Shown here: piece by piece, positions 11,860 through 22,231 of the stretch | Numbering within the stretch: position 1 is the stretch's first letter | Layout of the letters: the number at the start of each line of letters is the position of its first letter | DNA from: Cymbomonas tetramitiformis | Lineage: Eukaryota > Chlorophyta > Pyramimonadophyceae > Pyramimonadales > Pyramimonadaceae | Length of the DNA: 64,000 bases | NCBI GenBank assembly: GCA_001247695.2 | Contig: LGRX02035040.1 | Span: forward strand, 1 to 64,000 | Direction: 5' to 3' | Translations under genes and position numbers: made by a program | The notes under the pieces: generated by a model | Databases searched by the model: none | The model's input: the letters and a program-made list of their open reading frames with translations, nothing else | What the model was told of the DNA's origin: nothing

Positions 11860-14800
11860 CTCACGTGATGATGTCCGGGACCCCCATCTGGGAGTAGATA
11901 TCGAAGGCCAGGTCGGGCAGGGACTGGCGCGCGCACAGATCCAGCGCTGCGTTACACACCACCGTGTGCTGCAGCGCTGGCCGGCAGTCCAGAAACACCT
12001 CCACCGCGCGATTCACCTGATCGCCCCGGTTCACCCGCCACGTCGTCGCCTAAAAGCTGAATCACAGGCTTGGCCTCCTTCGGGCTGCTGGGCTCCCTCT
12101 CCGACACTGAGTCATACTGCAGCCGCAGGTGCCAGGTGGCAGGGTAACCCGATTGCTCCGATTGCTGCGCTCGAAGAGATATTGTGCTCAAGCAGTAGAC
12201 GATGCTCAAGTGGCAGATGCGGGCGGGCAGCACCTCTTCTTGTGACCCGTTGCGACAGGCAGTGAGGAGGGAGGTGAGACAGTAAGGGTCCAGCGCGAGG
12301 CCGTCGCGTAGCATTTCCTCAAACACTTGCACTGCCTCCGCCGGTCTGTGCGTCAACCCCCACTCCACAGCACTCTCACTCACCGCCCAAGCCCAGTGCC
12401 TTACTGCCATCACTGCAGCTCTGCCCACACACCATCTTCTAATTCCTTAGCCCAAATCACCGATTGACTCATCTCCCTATCTCGCACTTGTGAACCCTAC
12501 ACCTTGGTAACAGGCCTTCACCTCCTTCAGGCCAGGGAAGCCGGCAACAATCTGAGCAGCAGCGCGCGCCTCGCCTCTGTCGCCCGTCGGATCGAGCGGG
12601 AGAGGCCCGCACCTATCGCACTTAGCGCACAGCGTCAACAAGGCGCTGAACACTGCGGCGTTTGGCCTCAGCCCCTGCGCTCGCGCCGTACGGTACGTCC
12701 CTAAGGCGCGTTCCCCCTCCTCGGGCCCCGCCTTTGGCTGAGCCCGAGCGCAGCACGTCAGCAGCGAGCTTAGCATGTGGTTGTTCTGTGACACGCGCTC
12801 CTTCGCCGCTGCCTCGTACACCTGGTACGCCCACTCCAAGTCGACCTGCAGGCCGCCCCATCACCCACCCCGCGCGCTCACCACGCACGGGGAGCACCGC
12901 CAAACAGCTGATATGGCAGCCTGCCTCTGTCGCGGGCGCGGTGCACAAGGAGGGCTACTGAAGCATAGAGGGCAGGGTAGTCAGGGCGGAGATCTCAGGA
13001 GGCCGGAAACTTCGGAGGCAGGGGGGAGGTCTGGGTATGGAGAGGGCGGATGGGCGCACCTGCTTCCCCGAGGCTGCCGCCGAGAGAAGCGCCCCGAAGG
13101 TGCGCTCAGTGCGGGGAATCCCGTCCGCCACCATCTGGCAGTAGACCTGCCGCGCCCGCTCCGGCGAGGCGCACCACGCGGCGCATGCGATCAGGGTGTT
13201 GAAAGTCACAGTGTTGGGTGCCACCCCAGCGCTGAGTCAGCCACATGCTCCCCCCACACACACGCCGCAGACAAATCAGCCTTCGGGAAGAGGGCGGGGC
13301 GTGACATGACGTGAATCTCAAATCAGGGTGGCGCGTGACATGACGTGAATACAGCGTACAAGCGCCACGAGCTCAGGTGCGAAGGGAGTGAACCTGTCCA
13401 TCTCCTGCCACACTGAAAACGCCTCCTCCAGCTGATGCGACCTGCTCAAGGGTCCCCTCCTAACTCCGGTCAGACCTAACACCGGTGAGTGCGACCGTCC
13501 AGCACGCCACCCTGCAGGCTGCGGACATGGCGCTCGCAGCGGAAGCTGGACGACATCTCCGAATCGCACTTTCCACAGCAACAAGCCCGTGGCGTAAGTC
13601 GAGTGCAGTCTGCCGAGACCGCCGTCACGTGCACTCAGTCGGCCGTCCCTCGGAGGCCTCGCCAGCCCGGGGTTGCCTGCGGGCTCGAGCTGAGGGGTCC
13701 CAGCACGGAGGCCGCATGGGAGCAGGCTCGAGCTGAGGGGTCCCAGCACGGAGGCCGCATGGGAGCAGGCTCACGCTGAGGGGTCCCAGCACGGAGGCCG
13801 CATGGGAGCAGGCTCACGCTGAGGGGTCCCAGCACGGAGGCCGCATGGGAGCAGGCTCACGCTGAGGGGTCCCAGCACGGGAGGCGCATGGGAGCAGGCT
13901 CGAGCTGGAGGGGTCCCAGCACGGAGGCCGCATGGGAGCAGGATCACGCTGAGGGGTCCCAGCACGGAGGCCACATGGGAGCGGGCTCGAGCTGAGGGGT
14001 CCCAGCACGGAGGCCGCATGGGAGTGGGGGAGGGGCCGCGAGGGCACCTGGCGCAAGCGTCGATGAACGCGTTGTACAGAAAAGTGGTCGCAATGCCCGC
14101 GGCCTCCGCCTGCGCTTCCGGCACCGCCGTCCGCTGCCGTCAGCTCATGCGCAAGGAGACGCTGCCAACACATGGGCTCGGAGATCAGCGCCAATACATC
14201 AGCGCCAACACGTGGGCTCGGAGATCAGCGCCAACACGTGGGCTCGGAGGACAGCGCCAACACGTGGACTCGGAGATCAGCGCCAACACGTGGGCTCGGA
14301 GGACAGCGCCAACACGTGGGCTCGGAGGACAGAGCCAACACGTGGGCTCGGAGGACAGAGCCAACACGTGGGCTCGGAGATCAGCGAGGCCAGGGAGGGT
14401 GCGCGCCTGGTGGAATGCATCTCGAGCAGCATCGAGCTCGCGGGCGCGGCCCGCTGCTAGGATAAGCCCGCTGCCGCCGCACCCCGCAGCGCACGAGGTC
14501 AGCTCAGGCTCCGCGGGGAGCGCACGAGGTCAGCTCAGGCGCCGCGGGGAGCGCACGAGGTCAGCTCAGGCTCCGCAGGGGAGCGCACGAGGTCAGCTCA
14601 GGCGGCGCGGGGAGCGCACGAGGTCAGCTCAGGCGCCGCGGGGAGCGCACGAGGTCAGCTCAGGCGCCGCGGGGAGCGCACGAGGTCAGCGCAGGCGCCG
14701 GGAGCGCACGAGGTCAGCGCAGGCGCCGTGGGGAGCGCACGGGGTCAGCTCAGGCTCCGCAGGGAGCGTGCGGACTCCCTGCCAGAGGCGCGCGCTCGAC

Positions 14801-16765
14801 GGCTCTCGAGAGTGAGGCCTGCGACTCTTGCACAAAGCGAGGGACACTCGCCGCAGGCTTGCGAGGGCGGGAAGGGCGGGCGGGCGGAGAGGGCGCACCA
14901 GTATGCGAAGCTGTCAGGGGGAAGCTCCGACGTGCGCAGGTCGAAGGCTCTCCGCGCGCTGCACACCAAGCCCGCCCCCGCTCTCACCCCACCCGCTGAG
15001 CCGGGTCGGCACCGGCAACGCCAAAACTGTGCAAAGAGGAGCAGCGGCGAGGGCAGCGGTTTTTCACCACCGGAGCAGCGGAATGCTAGCGCCCGGTTAG
15101 CACAGACCACCTTCCATTCGCAGGCGGCCACCGGTGACAGCTCAGCCGCCGTGCCTGCTGCCCTGACCCGGCCAACTCGACCCTTCTGCACGGCTTGACG
15201 AAGGGTCTGCTGCCCTGACCCCGCCGACTCGACCCTTGTGCACGGCTTGACGAAGGGTCTGCTGCCCTGACCCTGCCAACTCTCGACCTTGTGCACGGCT
15301 GACGAAGGGTCTGACTCGACCCTTGTGCACGGCTTGACGACCCTCGACCCTTGTGCACGGCTTGACGAAGGGTCTGCTGCCCTGACCCGGCCAACTCGAC
15401 CCTTCTGCACGGCTTGACGAAGGGTCTGCTGCCCTGACCCGGCCAACTCGACCCTTCTGCACGGCTTGACGAAGGGTCGGCTGCCCTGACCCGGCCAACT
15501 CGACCCTTCTGCACGGCTTGACGAAGGGTCTGCTGCCCTGACCCGGCCAACTCGACCCTTATGCACGGCTTGACAAAGGGTCTTACGGTGTATCAAGACC
15601 ATATTTAAAAACGCGACGGAGATAAAATCCAAGATTAAATACTTATAGCGTTAATATTGGAATTGCTTATATGCAGCCGCCCCGGAACGTGCAGGTGCAA
15701 TTAAAGGACACCAATGCCTGCCGGAAGGGCATTCTGAAGGTTTGAGGTAGTCGAGGGCTTAAGTCCTCCCAAACGGTCTTTGGGGATTTGCGTGAATCCA
15801 ATTTCTCGCAAAGATTTGGCATGCTACTTCTTTACATCATCTCTAGAGATGTACGAATGCAGCTGTTCCCATCGGTTTCTCGCAACGCCCCAAGTAACGT
15901 TTGTTCAACAGCCCATATGGACGTACTTGCTGCGTTGGTTTGCGTATTTAGTAACTTACACGTGCCATCCCGGATGTGCCGCGGGGCTCGAAGCGTGTGA
16001 ACCAAATGACCAAATGAAACACAGATGCACACATACAGCGTTGAAAATATGTTTAAGTCGTTGTTATTACTATTTCTTAGCGTTCCCTTCGGCAGGATAC
16101 CGAAGGGAATGCCGTTTTGCGGATGCCGGTTCCCGTTTCCGCCACACGAAGCGGGGAATCCGGGATCTGCTTCCAGTCACCGAATCTGTGCGGGGATGTT
16201 TCCTAGCGTTCATAATACCTTATATTAAACATTATTCGCTTCTAATATATCGCGAAGAGTTATCAATCTCTTCATTAATCTACCCTGATGCTCTAGGTTT
16301 TCACAGTGTAAAGCGCTTAAGAAGCGCGAACGGAAGCGGACAGATTCCAGAAAGATACCGGTGCGATTTCGATAACGGTTTAGATATCCTTCCGATTTAA
16401 TCGAACGGCTGTACGGAATTTGTAAACAATGAAAAATATAATTCGCATTTGAGGAATCGAAAAGGAATCCGTCGCGCTTTTCATTACACTCTTAATACGC
16501 CGTAGGTCTGCTGCCCTAACCCGGCCAACTCGACCCTTGTGCACGGCTTGACGAAGGGTCTGCTGCCCTGACCCGGCCAACTCGACCCTTGTGCACGGCT
16601 TGACGAAGGGTCTGTGGCACTCAAAGAGGACGGCAGAACAATGAATCACCTCTGATAATCGCAAAGGCGGCCGCAGGCTTTCATCAACAGCCCGTAGAGT
16701 TTGCTGCTCGCAGGGAAGAGCTTGACGTACTCTGCAAGCCACCCCGAGCTCTGCGGTGTGAGCAG
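11860..16765 (-). CDS. PPR protein gene, 5' and central exons
   Basis: Continuing the same minus-strand gene upstream, PPR-like exons are seen at about 16,760-16,652 (SSKLYGLLMKACGRLCDYQR before GTGATT), 14,960-14,900 (RRAFDLRTSELPPDSFAY), 14,106-14,048 (TTFLYNAFIDACAR before GTGCCC), 13,440-13,325, 13,225-13,061 (TVTFNTLIACAAW and ARQVYCQMVADGI before GTGCGC), 12,858-12,640 (EWAYQVYEAAAKE, FSALLTLCAKC), 12,400-12,235 (VFEEMLRDGLALDPYCLTSL before GTGCTG) and 12,025-11,865 (VVCNAALDLCARQSLPDLAF). Donors are consistently GTGCNC or GTGAGA, which supports one spliced gene. Its introns hold 43-, 26-, 31- and 52-bp minisatellites and a 921-bp mobile element. The protein probably has at least a dozen repeats. 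Organelle import cannot be judged because the N-terminus is not fixed. Confidence 0.7.
13680..14035. repeat. 43-bp minisatellite, about eight copies
   Basis: Units of TGAGGGGTCCCAGCACGGAG plus GCCGCATGGGAGCAGGCTC recur at 13,691, 13,734, 13,777, 13,820 and onward. The array sits in a PPR-gene intron between the exon ending at 14,048 and the next exon near 13,440. Long open frames across it are artefacts of a 43-bp period shared by several copies. Confidence 0.9.
14166..14395. repeat. 26-bp minisatellite, about nine copies
   Basis: Units of CCAACACGTGGGCTCGGAG followed by AYCAGCG or GACAGCG repeat every 26 bp from about 14,166. The array is upstream of a PPR exon and probably intronic. Confidence 0.9.
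14480..14778. repeat. 31-bp minisatellite, about nine copies
   Basis: Units of GCACGAGGTCAGCTCAGG plus CKCCGCGGGGAGC repeat every 31 bp (14,491, 14,522, 14,553 and onward) with a few one-base shifts. Probably in a PPR-gene intron. Confidence 0.9.
15175..16612. repeat. 52-bp minisatellite split by an insertion
   Basis: About eight units of 52 bp (core CTTGACGAAGGGTCTGCTGC, then CCTGACCCGGCCAACTCGAC) fill 15,175-15,583. Two more units at 16,505-16,612 continue the array after a 921-bp element. Some internal units near 15,300-15,360 are shortened. The array is in an intron-like gap of the PPR gene. Confidence 0.9.
15584..16504. mobile_element. 921-bp non-autonomous DNA element with 5-bp target duplication
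   Basis: The element interrupts the 52-bp minisatellite. It is flanked by GGTCT on both sides (15,579-15,583 and 16,505-16,509). Its ends are imperfect inverted repeats: left TACGGTGTATCAAGA, right (reverse complement) TACGGCGTATTAAGA, with a second matching block CGCGACGGA about 30 bp inside each end. The interior is AT-richer than its surroundings and encodes no recognisable transposase; the 206-codon frame at 15,780-16,400 matches nothing I know. Superfamily not assigned. Confidence 0.75.
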
Positions 16766-16856
16766 ATGTGGCTTCCGGCCATAGGGACGCAGAAGCGGTC
16801 AGCGCGGCCCCATCTCCACGCCCACCGAAGGATCGGCTCCCGGCTACCCACGGTAG

Positions 16857-18575
16857 TTACGGGAGTCGCCGTGGAAGCGCAGGGGGATCAAGCGGAGTTT
16901 GACAAATGCAGTCATGGGGGTTGGCAACGACGGCTGTATGGCCCCATCGAGAGGAGGGATCCGGCTGCGTACCGAAGGCGACGGAGATGCATTTCTCTTG
17001 AACGCAGGCATCCATCACAGCCTGTACAATCCAGTCTCGCCCGAGTGGCGTCACCCTCAACCAGTGGCTGGGCTGTGAAATGCGACAGAGGCGCACGCTT
17101 AAGGTAGAGCCTGACTGGCACGAGGGCCGCGGCGGTTTCCGCTTCGGTCGGCGCTTTACGGTCCATGCCTCGAGCTGCTCTTCCTCTCCAGACGCAAGGG
17201 GTGCCCGCTGAGGCACGCCCCGCTACAACATGCTCTAGCATAGCTTCATGAATGTCATAAAGATAACGTTCCTTTCCTCTATCTAATCCCGTCGAATTCG
17301 TAGGCACGAGCGGGCGCACACCGTGTGTCGGCTCTTCAAATCGGCGAATAGGAACTTCCCGGCTGCCGATGCACGCTTATCCTGCACCAACGCCTCCACT
17401 TCCTTCTCGGAGCCACATCGGAGTCGGCCGGCCGTTCTAGGGAAAGCCTCACAAAGATGCGGCTGCCACTCCCGTTCTAGGGAAAGCCTCACAAAGATGC
17501 GGCTGCCACTCCCGTTCTAGGTAGGGCCTCACAAAGATGCGGCTGCCAGTCCCGCTCTCAAACAGAACGGGCCAAGGCGGCGCTCGGCGATCCGGAGGCT
17601 TGACGCGGGGGCTCACCCTAGCGGAGTCGGAGACCCAGCCGTTGGTTTGCCGTTGATCGCGCTTCAGCCGCTGGGTGATCTTCTGAAGGGAAGCCACACC
17701 CTCTGCGACACGCGGCACCGCCCGCCTCCCAGGTGCCATCATTTGCCCAGTCGCAGCGCGCAGCAGGCTCGCAAAAAAGTGTTCTCACACTCCCACAACC
17801 CCAAAGAAGCAATCTGAAGCCACCGTGACACGACTTTCAGCCCGCAGACGCCCAGGGAGACTGAGGGTGGCTCGCATAGGCGGGAACCGGCTCTCAAGGC
17901 GCTGAATCTTGCGGTGGATGCACCGGTGGCGGGCACTAGGTTCAGCAACCCTTCTCTTTTCACTCTCAAAGTGGGATGCGCATGAGGTCGGGGGGTCCAG
18001 CAGGTATTGCGGGCATTGAACTCCAAGCGAGGCAGGAGAATACACCCGCAAAGCCCCTCTGCCAGGAAGCCAACCTATTTACAGCACAAGGGGAGCACGC
18101 CCCACGACTCTGGCGGCAGCCCCGCCGGGAATCACAACCGCAGCGCACCCCAACCCTGTCACTGAGCCGCCGAGTCATTAGCGGAAGAGCTGTGTTTCCG
18201 GACGCTGGCTTGTCGCGTCGTTTTGGGTACCTTGGAGGAGTCGGCCGACCCTGGAGGGGGAAGCGCGTGCGCACCTCGCACGTTCCCACTTTGCAATTGT
18301 GCGTCAAAACGCTTTAGCACGGTCTGCATGTCTTTCTTCGTCAGTGCCTCCCCACCGTCATCAGTTTCTTCACTTGGCAACTTTGAAATCTGGATCGCAT
18401 AAGCCAGCGCAAACCCACTCGGACTCTGCCATGCCGCATAGGCCAAGAGCATCTGACGGAAAAAAAACTCCACTAAGTCCAACGAAGGCAGTCTGCATAG
18501 CGCTCGTGCTGTGCATCCAGGAATCGTCAAAAGGAATGCCAATAAATATTGGTATCTTCTGTGCGGTGAGCGCAC
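16857..18575 (-). CDS. Possible N-terminal exons of the PPR gene
   Basis: Minus-strand open stretches look coding by composition but are not PPR-like with certainty. They are about 18,480-18,160 (FALAYAIQISKLPSEE and TVLKRFDAQLQSGNVRGAH), about 17,430-17,330 (SEKEVEALVQDKRASAAGKF), about 17,275-17,215 (ERYLYDIHEAMLEHVVAG) and about 17,130-16,950 (VPVRLYLKRAPLSHFTAQPL, then IVQAVMDACVQEKC). IVQAVMDAC resembles the second helix of a PPR unit. They lie directly upstream of the first clear PPR exon in the same orientation, so they may be its 5' exons, or a separate unrecognised gene. Confidence 0.3.
17430..17552. repeat. 40-bp tandem repeat, about three copies
   Basis: Units of GTTCTAGGGAAAGCCTCACA followed by AAGATGCGGCTGCCACTCCC repeat head to tail; the third copy is slightly diverged (GTAGGGCCTC). 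Confidence 0.9.
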
Positions 18576-18643
18576 AAGAAAAGTGTTGAGGTGCGCATGC
18601 TTGATAAGGCAAGGGCGACGGTTTGTTGGGGAGCGAGAATATT

Positions 18644-18778
18644 TCAGTCGCCGCTAGCACCAAGGGGAAAGACAGTAGCAGGTTGCGATAAGTGGCACCG
18701 ACTATGAATATGTCAGTTGCCGCTTACACCGAGGGGAAAGAGAGTAGCAGGTTGCGATAAGTGGCACCGACTATGAAT
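18644..18778. repeat. ~70-bp tandem duplication
   Basis: Two adjacent copies share CAGTYGCCGCTWRCACC and GTAGCAGGTTGCGATAAGTG. Between 18,836 and 18,872 a GA-then-GT simple repeat follows. Confidence 0.85.
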
Positions 18779-19209
18779 TGTGCGCTTGAAGCAAGCGGTA
18801 GCAATAATGGACGAACGAATGAACTGATATATTTGAAGAGAGAGGGAGAGAGAGAGAGTGTGTGTGTGCGCGCGTCACGCACCTGGATGGTGCGGCGCAC
18901 TCCAGCAACTGTTAAAATCTTGCGCTGAGGCATTTTTTCGGGTGAAGTTTCATCGTTCCCGGAAAATTCTGCAGGTTTTTTGCGGGGACGCCTTCCGTGG
19001 TCATCTCCGCGATTATGGGGATTATGGCTTGCGTTTCGCCTGAGTATTGCGCACGGAAGATTTGGACAGAAAGCACGCCTGTGTCTACATTGTATTCTTA
19101 GACGAACGGATGTTGTAGGCATCCGTAACTTAATGAGAGACCCACCGGCGACATGACTCCGAGCGGATAGCATTCTGTATTGAAGTGCCAGATTTAAGTT
19201 TCGAGACAC

Positions 19210-20368
19210 ATTTGATCAAGAAAAGGGGATAAAAGAATGGTAGTGTTAGGAAAAAGCTGCCGCCGAGGAAATCACACGGGAATAAATATTCTGAGAAATG
19301 ATATTCATATAGTAAAATTCATCTACGCATGTGCCAGTGATTTTCACTGTGCTTTCATCTTCGTCAGAAAATATCTTGCGTTTGCAGATCAGGCGGAGTC
19401 GACGTTGCACGCTCACAAGATGGGGCGAAAATGAAACAAAGATGGGCAACGCAACGCTTCAGCGCAGCGCTCGCTGTCGTCTGCCGGATGCCGACGCAGC
19501 GCAGCGCAGCGGTCCAGTCGGGCATTGTCTTTGTGAGTGGGTTGTGCTTGTCGGTTGTGGTCCAAACCAATCCGAATGCAAGCCGAAGCCCTCCCTCCGC
19601 TCGCCTCCCCCATCAAGGGGCATAGAATATAAACAGTTTATATTCTATCGCATGCCCCCAAGGTGGCCGTGGCCTCGCCTCGTCCGGTCGTCACGTCGTG
19701 GGATGGAGATGGACCATCGCATGGAGGAATCTTCAATCTGAAGAATAAGAGCCCTAGGAATATGCTTAATGCTATCTGTTTCTGGAATTCTGGTGAGTGT
19801 GGAATTCTGGTGAGAATTCTGGTGAGGCACACTGTATCGCTAATTCGCTATCGTCACAGATCAATCTGGATCATCCATTCTCCTTTGCTATCCTCAAAAT
19901 TGAATATTCCAATATTATATATTATATTTACAACATATACTTTTCTACCGTAGCGTCGCGTCGTTGCAAGTTCGAAGTTGGGAAGGGATAATAATATGTG
20001 GTGTAACGCGCTCCGCTGGAACTGGAACGTGGTTTGCGTCTCCCATCCCGAAAAAATTCTGAACTGGCGTAGAGACGCCAATCGAAAATTCAAAGTCGTC
20101 CGATCGTGAATTTTAGGGTATCAAAATGACCGTGAGATCACCCCGATGAAGAATATATATAACACCCATATGCGATTCCGAGGGGAAGATCGCCATTTTC
20201 GCTGTTTTATACCGATACCCCTATTTTGACCATCGAATTGGACGGTCGACCCCACTGCGCGCGCGTGGCTTTTTCATTTTTTTTTTTCAAAGTTTTACGG
20301 TGTTTAAGGTTGCCGATGTGCAATTTCGATTGCAAGTTCGATTCTGTCGGATCTTCATAACGATAAGC
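19210..20368. other. Region without supported genes
   Basis: No domain-bearing frame is seen. A perfect palindrome with arms ATAGAATATAAAC lies at about 19,623-19,649. GAATTCTGGTGAG is repeated three times at about 19,787-19,833. A T-run lies near 20,274-20,288. Confidence 0.5.
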
Positions 20369-20480
20369 AAGGTACCGTATCGGTTCCCAAAACGCGTATC
20401 GATAGTTTTCGATATAATGAAGTTTGATGTCGACAGATACCGATATGGGCTATGCACTTGTCAACGGATACCGATATGTG
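20369..20480. repeat. Fragment of a dispersed ATATCG/GTCGACAGATACCG repeat
   Basis: Starts with CAAGGTACCGTATCGG, the reverse complement of the sequence ending near 45,265 (CGATACGGTACCTTG), and carries GTCGACAGATACCGATAT as at 44,050, 45,066 and 45,204. It looks like one end of a small DNA element cut off by the next repeat block. Confidence 0.6.
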
Positions 20481-20695
20481 GTAGATATATAGGTTGGCGG
20501 TAATATATATCTAACTGGTGAGACAAACCCTGAGTTAAGGGTTACGGAATCGGAACGGTAAAAGCCTCCTTGATAAAGAGTGATATGACATAAATACCTA
20601 ACGGGTGTTTCCCGTCTACTGCGGGTGACGGTCACCCAGCCTACTATAGGAAGTGACATGTGACAGTTTCTGGTGTCACAGTGTCAAATCCAGCA
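20479..20695 (+). repeat. 217-bp repeat block, uninterrupted copy
   Basis: The block running from TGGTAGATATATAGGTTGG to GTGTCAAATCCAGCA is present here intact and again at 42,913-44,037, where two insertions split it. This copy therefore shows the empty sites of both insertions. Short palindromes mark each end (GATATATA...TATATATC and TGTGAC...GTCACA). The parent family is unknown. Confidence 0.9.
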
Positions 20696-20954
20696 CACCA
20701 CCTAGGGTGGTGACCGGAGCTAGTAGTGAAACGAAGCAACAAACTCCCTACTTAACTTCAAGAGGAAACTGTAGCACAGCTGGAGGCCGGTACTCTTGGT
20801 CAAGGCGGTCCCAGTTCACAGCAAAGATTGTCAGATACAGCTGTTAGGTGCTAAAAATCGTAAACACGGCTCAAATTTAGAGAGCTCTTCCGCACATCTA
20901 GAAAGCCAATCACCGGCTAACCCCTAGGCAGGCACGGCGTAAGCAATCTCAGCC

Positions 20955-21706
20955 TGTCACAAACCACGGCTTATCGTGTACCTCAGCCGGGTTGTGACAC
21001 TTGCTGTAGCAGTCTCTGTGACGAACGTATGACACGCGCAGTACGATACGCGCGAGGAGTTATGACAGTGACGAGATACGGAAATACGGATGGGTGTTAC
21101 ACTTGTTTGGAGATAGCGAGAATAAGTAGGGCGGCGGAGTGGGGTGAGCCAGACGCTCATTTTTGTTTTGCCTTCGTAACAGTGATTCCGAGAATAGCCA
21201 GGACTCGCTTAAGACCGCGAAAACAGCAGTGTTATGAGATAATTAGTAAGATACAGTATTCTTCTGCTTGTAAAGATATACATTTGTGGACTTGTCCTTG
21301 TGCGACTGCGTCAGAACTGTAATTAACAGTCTTTTTCAAAACAAAAATGTGCCTTATTACAGACATGTCGTCTGTAATGCTGAGAGTTCAACAGCAGTCC
21401 TGAAGAACGAGACCTCTGAATGGTGATGCCAGGGACGGATTTATCCGTACTGGTAAGCCTTGGAAGAGGTTGAGTGAAGCAGGCTGTTGCGACACTCGAA
21501 GTTCACCAGTCTTGCGAAGTACAGCGACAGCGGTCACAGCAGAACCAGTTGCTAATTTTGCGAACATGATTGCAGCGTTGAGAATTATGTACTGGGCTAT
21601 TTCGGGAAGTGACATCCTGCTGGAGCAAAGCACCAGACGGTAAAGCCAGGGACGGATTCATCCGTACTGGTACGCCTGAAGGCGTGGAGCGAAACAGGAC
21701 TGTCAG
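20955..21706 (+). repeat. Terminal repeat A1 of the retroelement
   Basis: About 752 bp, nearly identical to A2 at 35,787-36,538. Homology starts exactly at the element's left end and stops at GACTGTCAG, where the right copy runs directly into TGTTGAG of B2. Confidence 0.95.
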
Positions 21707-21953
21707 TGGGCACCATCACGACAGCATTCTTTGTGGTCACTTGACTCATGCTGGCGTTCTGCTGACTTACTGCGTGGACCAGAGACACTAAGGGCAGAGG
21801 CAACCTTGCTGGACATCTGGGAGAGCCAATATAAGACCGGGTCACAGATGGAACCTTGCTCACCAGTCGTGGACGAGATTCTCCTGGCAGTGATTGCTAC
21901 TTAGAGCAAAGCACTGAAAGGTGAGGCCAGGGACGGATTCATCCGTACTGGTA
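21429..21953 (+). repeat. Three spaced copies of a palindromic leader motif
   Basis: CCAGGGACGGATTYATCCGT followed by ACTGGTA occurs at 21,429-21,455, 21,646-21,672 and 21,927-21,953. Each contains an inverted repeat ACGGATT...ATCCGT. The motif sits in the untranslated leader, upstream of gag. The first two copies recur in A2. It could be an RNA stem-loop for packaging, dimerisation or translation; this is inference. Confidence 0.8.
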
Positions 21954-22231
21954 AGCTGGGAAGTGTGGAGTGAAAAGAGCCTTCACACCAGTATCTCTTC
22001 TCCACCAGAAAGGTAGCAACGGAATCCAAGACTGACCGTCAGGATCAGCAAAGGGCAGAGAGGCGTGCCCAGAGAGCGATACGAGTGAGCCAGCACTTCA
22101 CAGAGCTGGAAGGAGAGGAAGGGGCTGCCGGTGGCCAGCCTGAGGCCCAAGCACTAGTACAGCCTGAGGCACAAGCACCAGCACAACTGCAAGCCCAGGC
22201 CCAGGAGCCGTTAATAATCTTTGAAGAAGAC

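Noticed and set aside
14018..14815. Long plus-strand open frame (265 codons) rich in Arg, Gly and Ser
   Set aside because: It spans the 26-bp and 31-bp minisatellites; the periodic peptide reflects tandem DNA repeats and it opposes the PPR exons.
14745..15632. Minus-strand open frame of about 295 codons
   Set aside because: Most of it is translated 52-bp minisatellite; no domain is seen, and the array is interrupted by a transposon.
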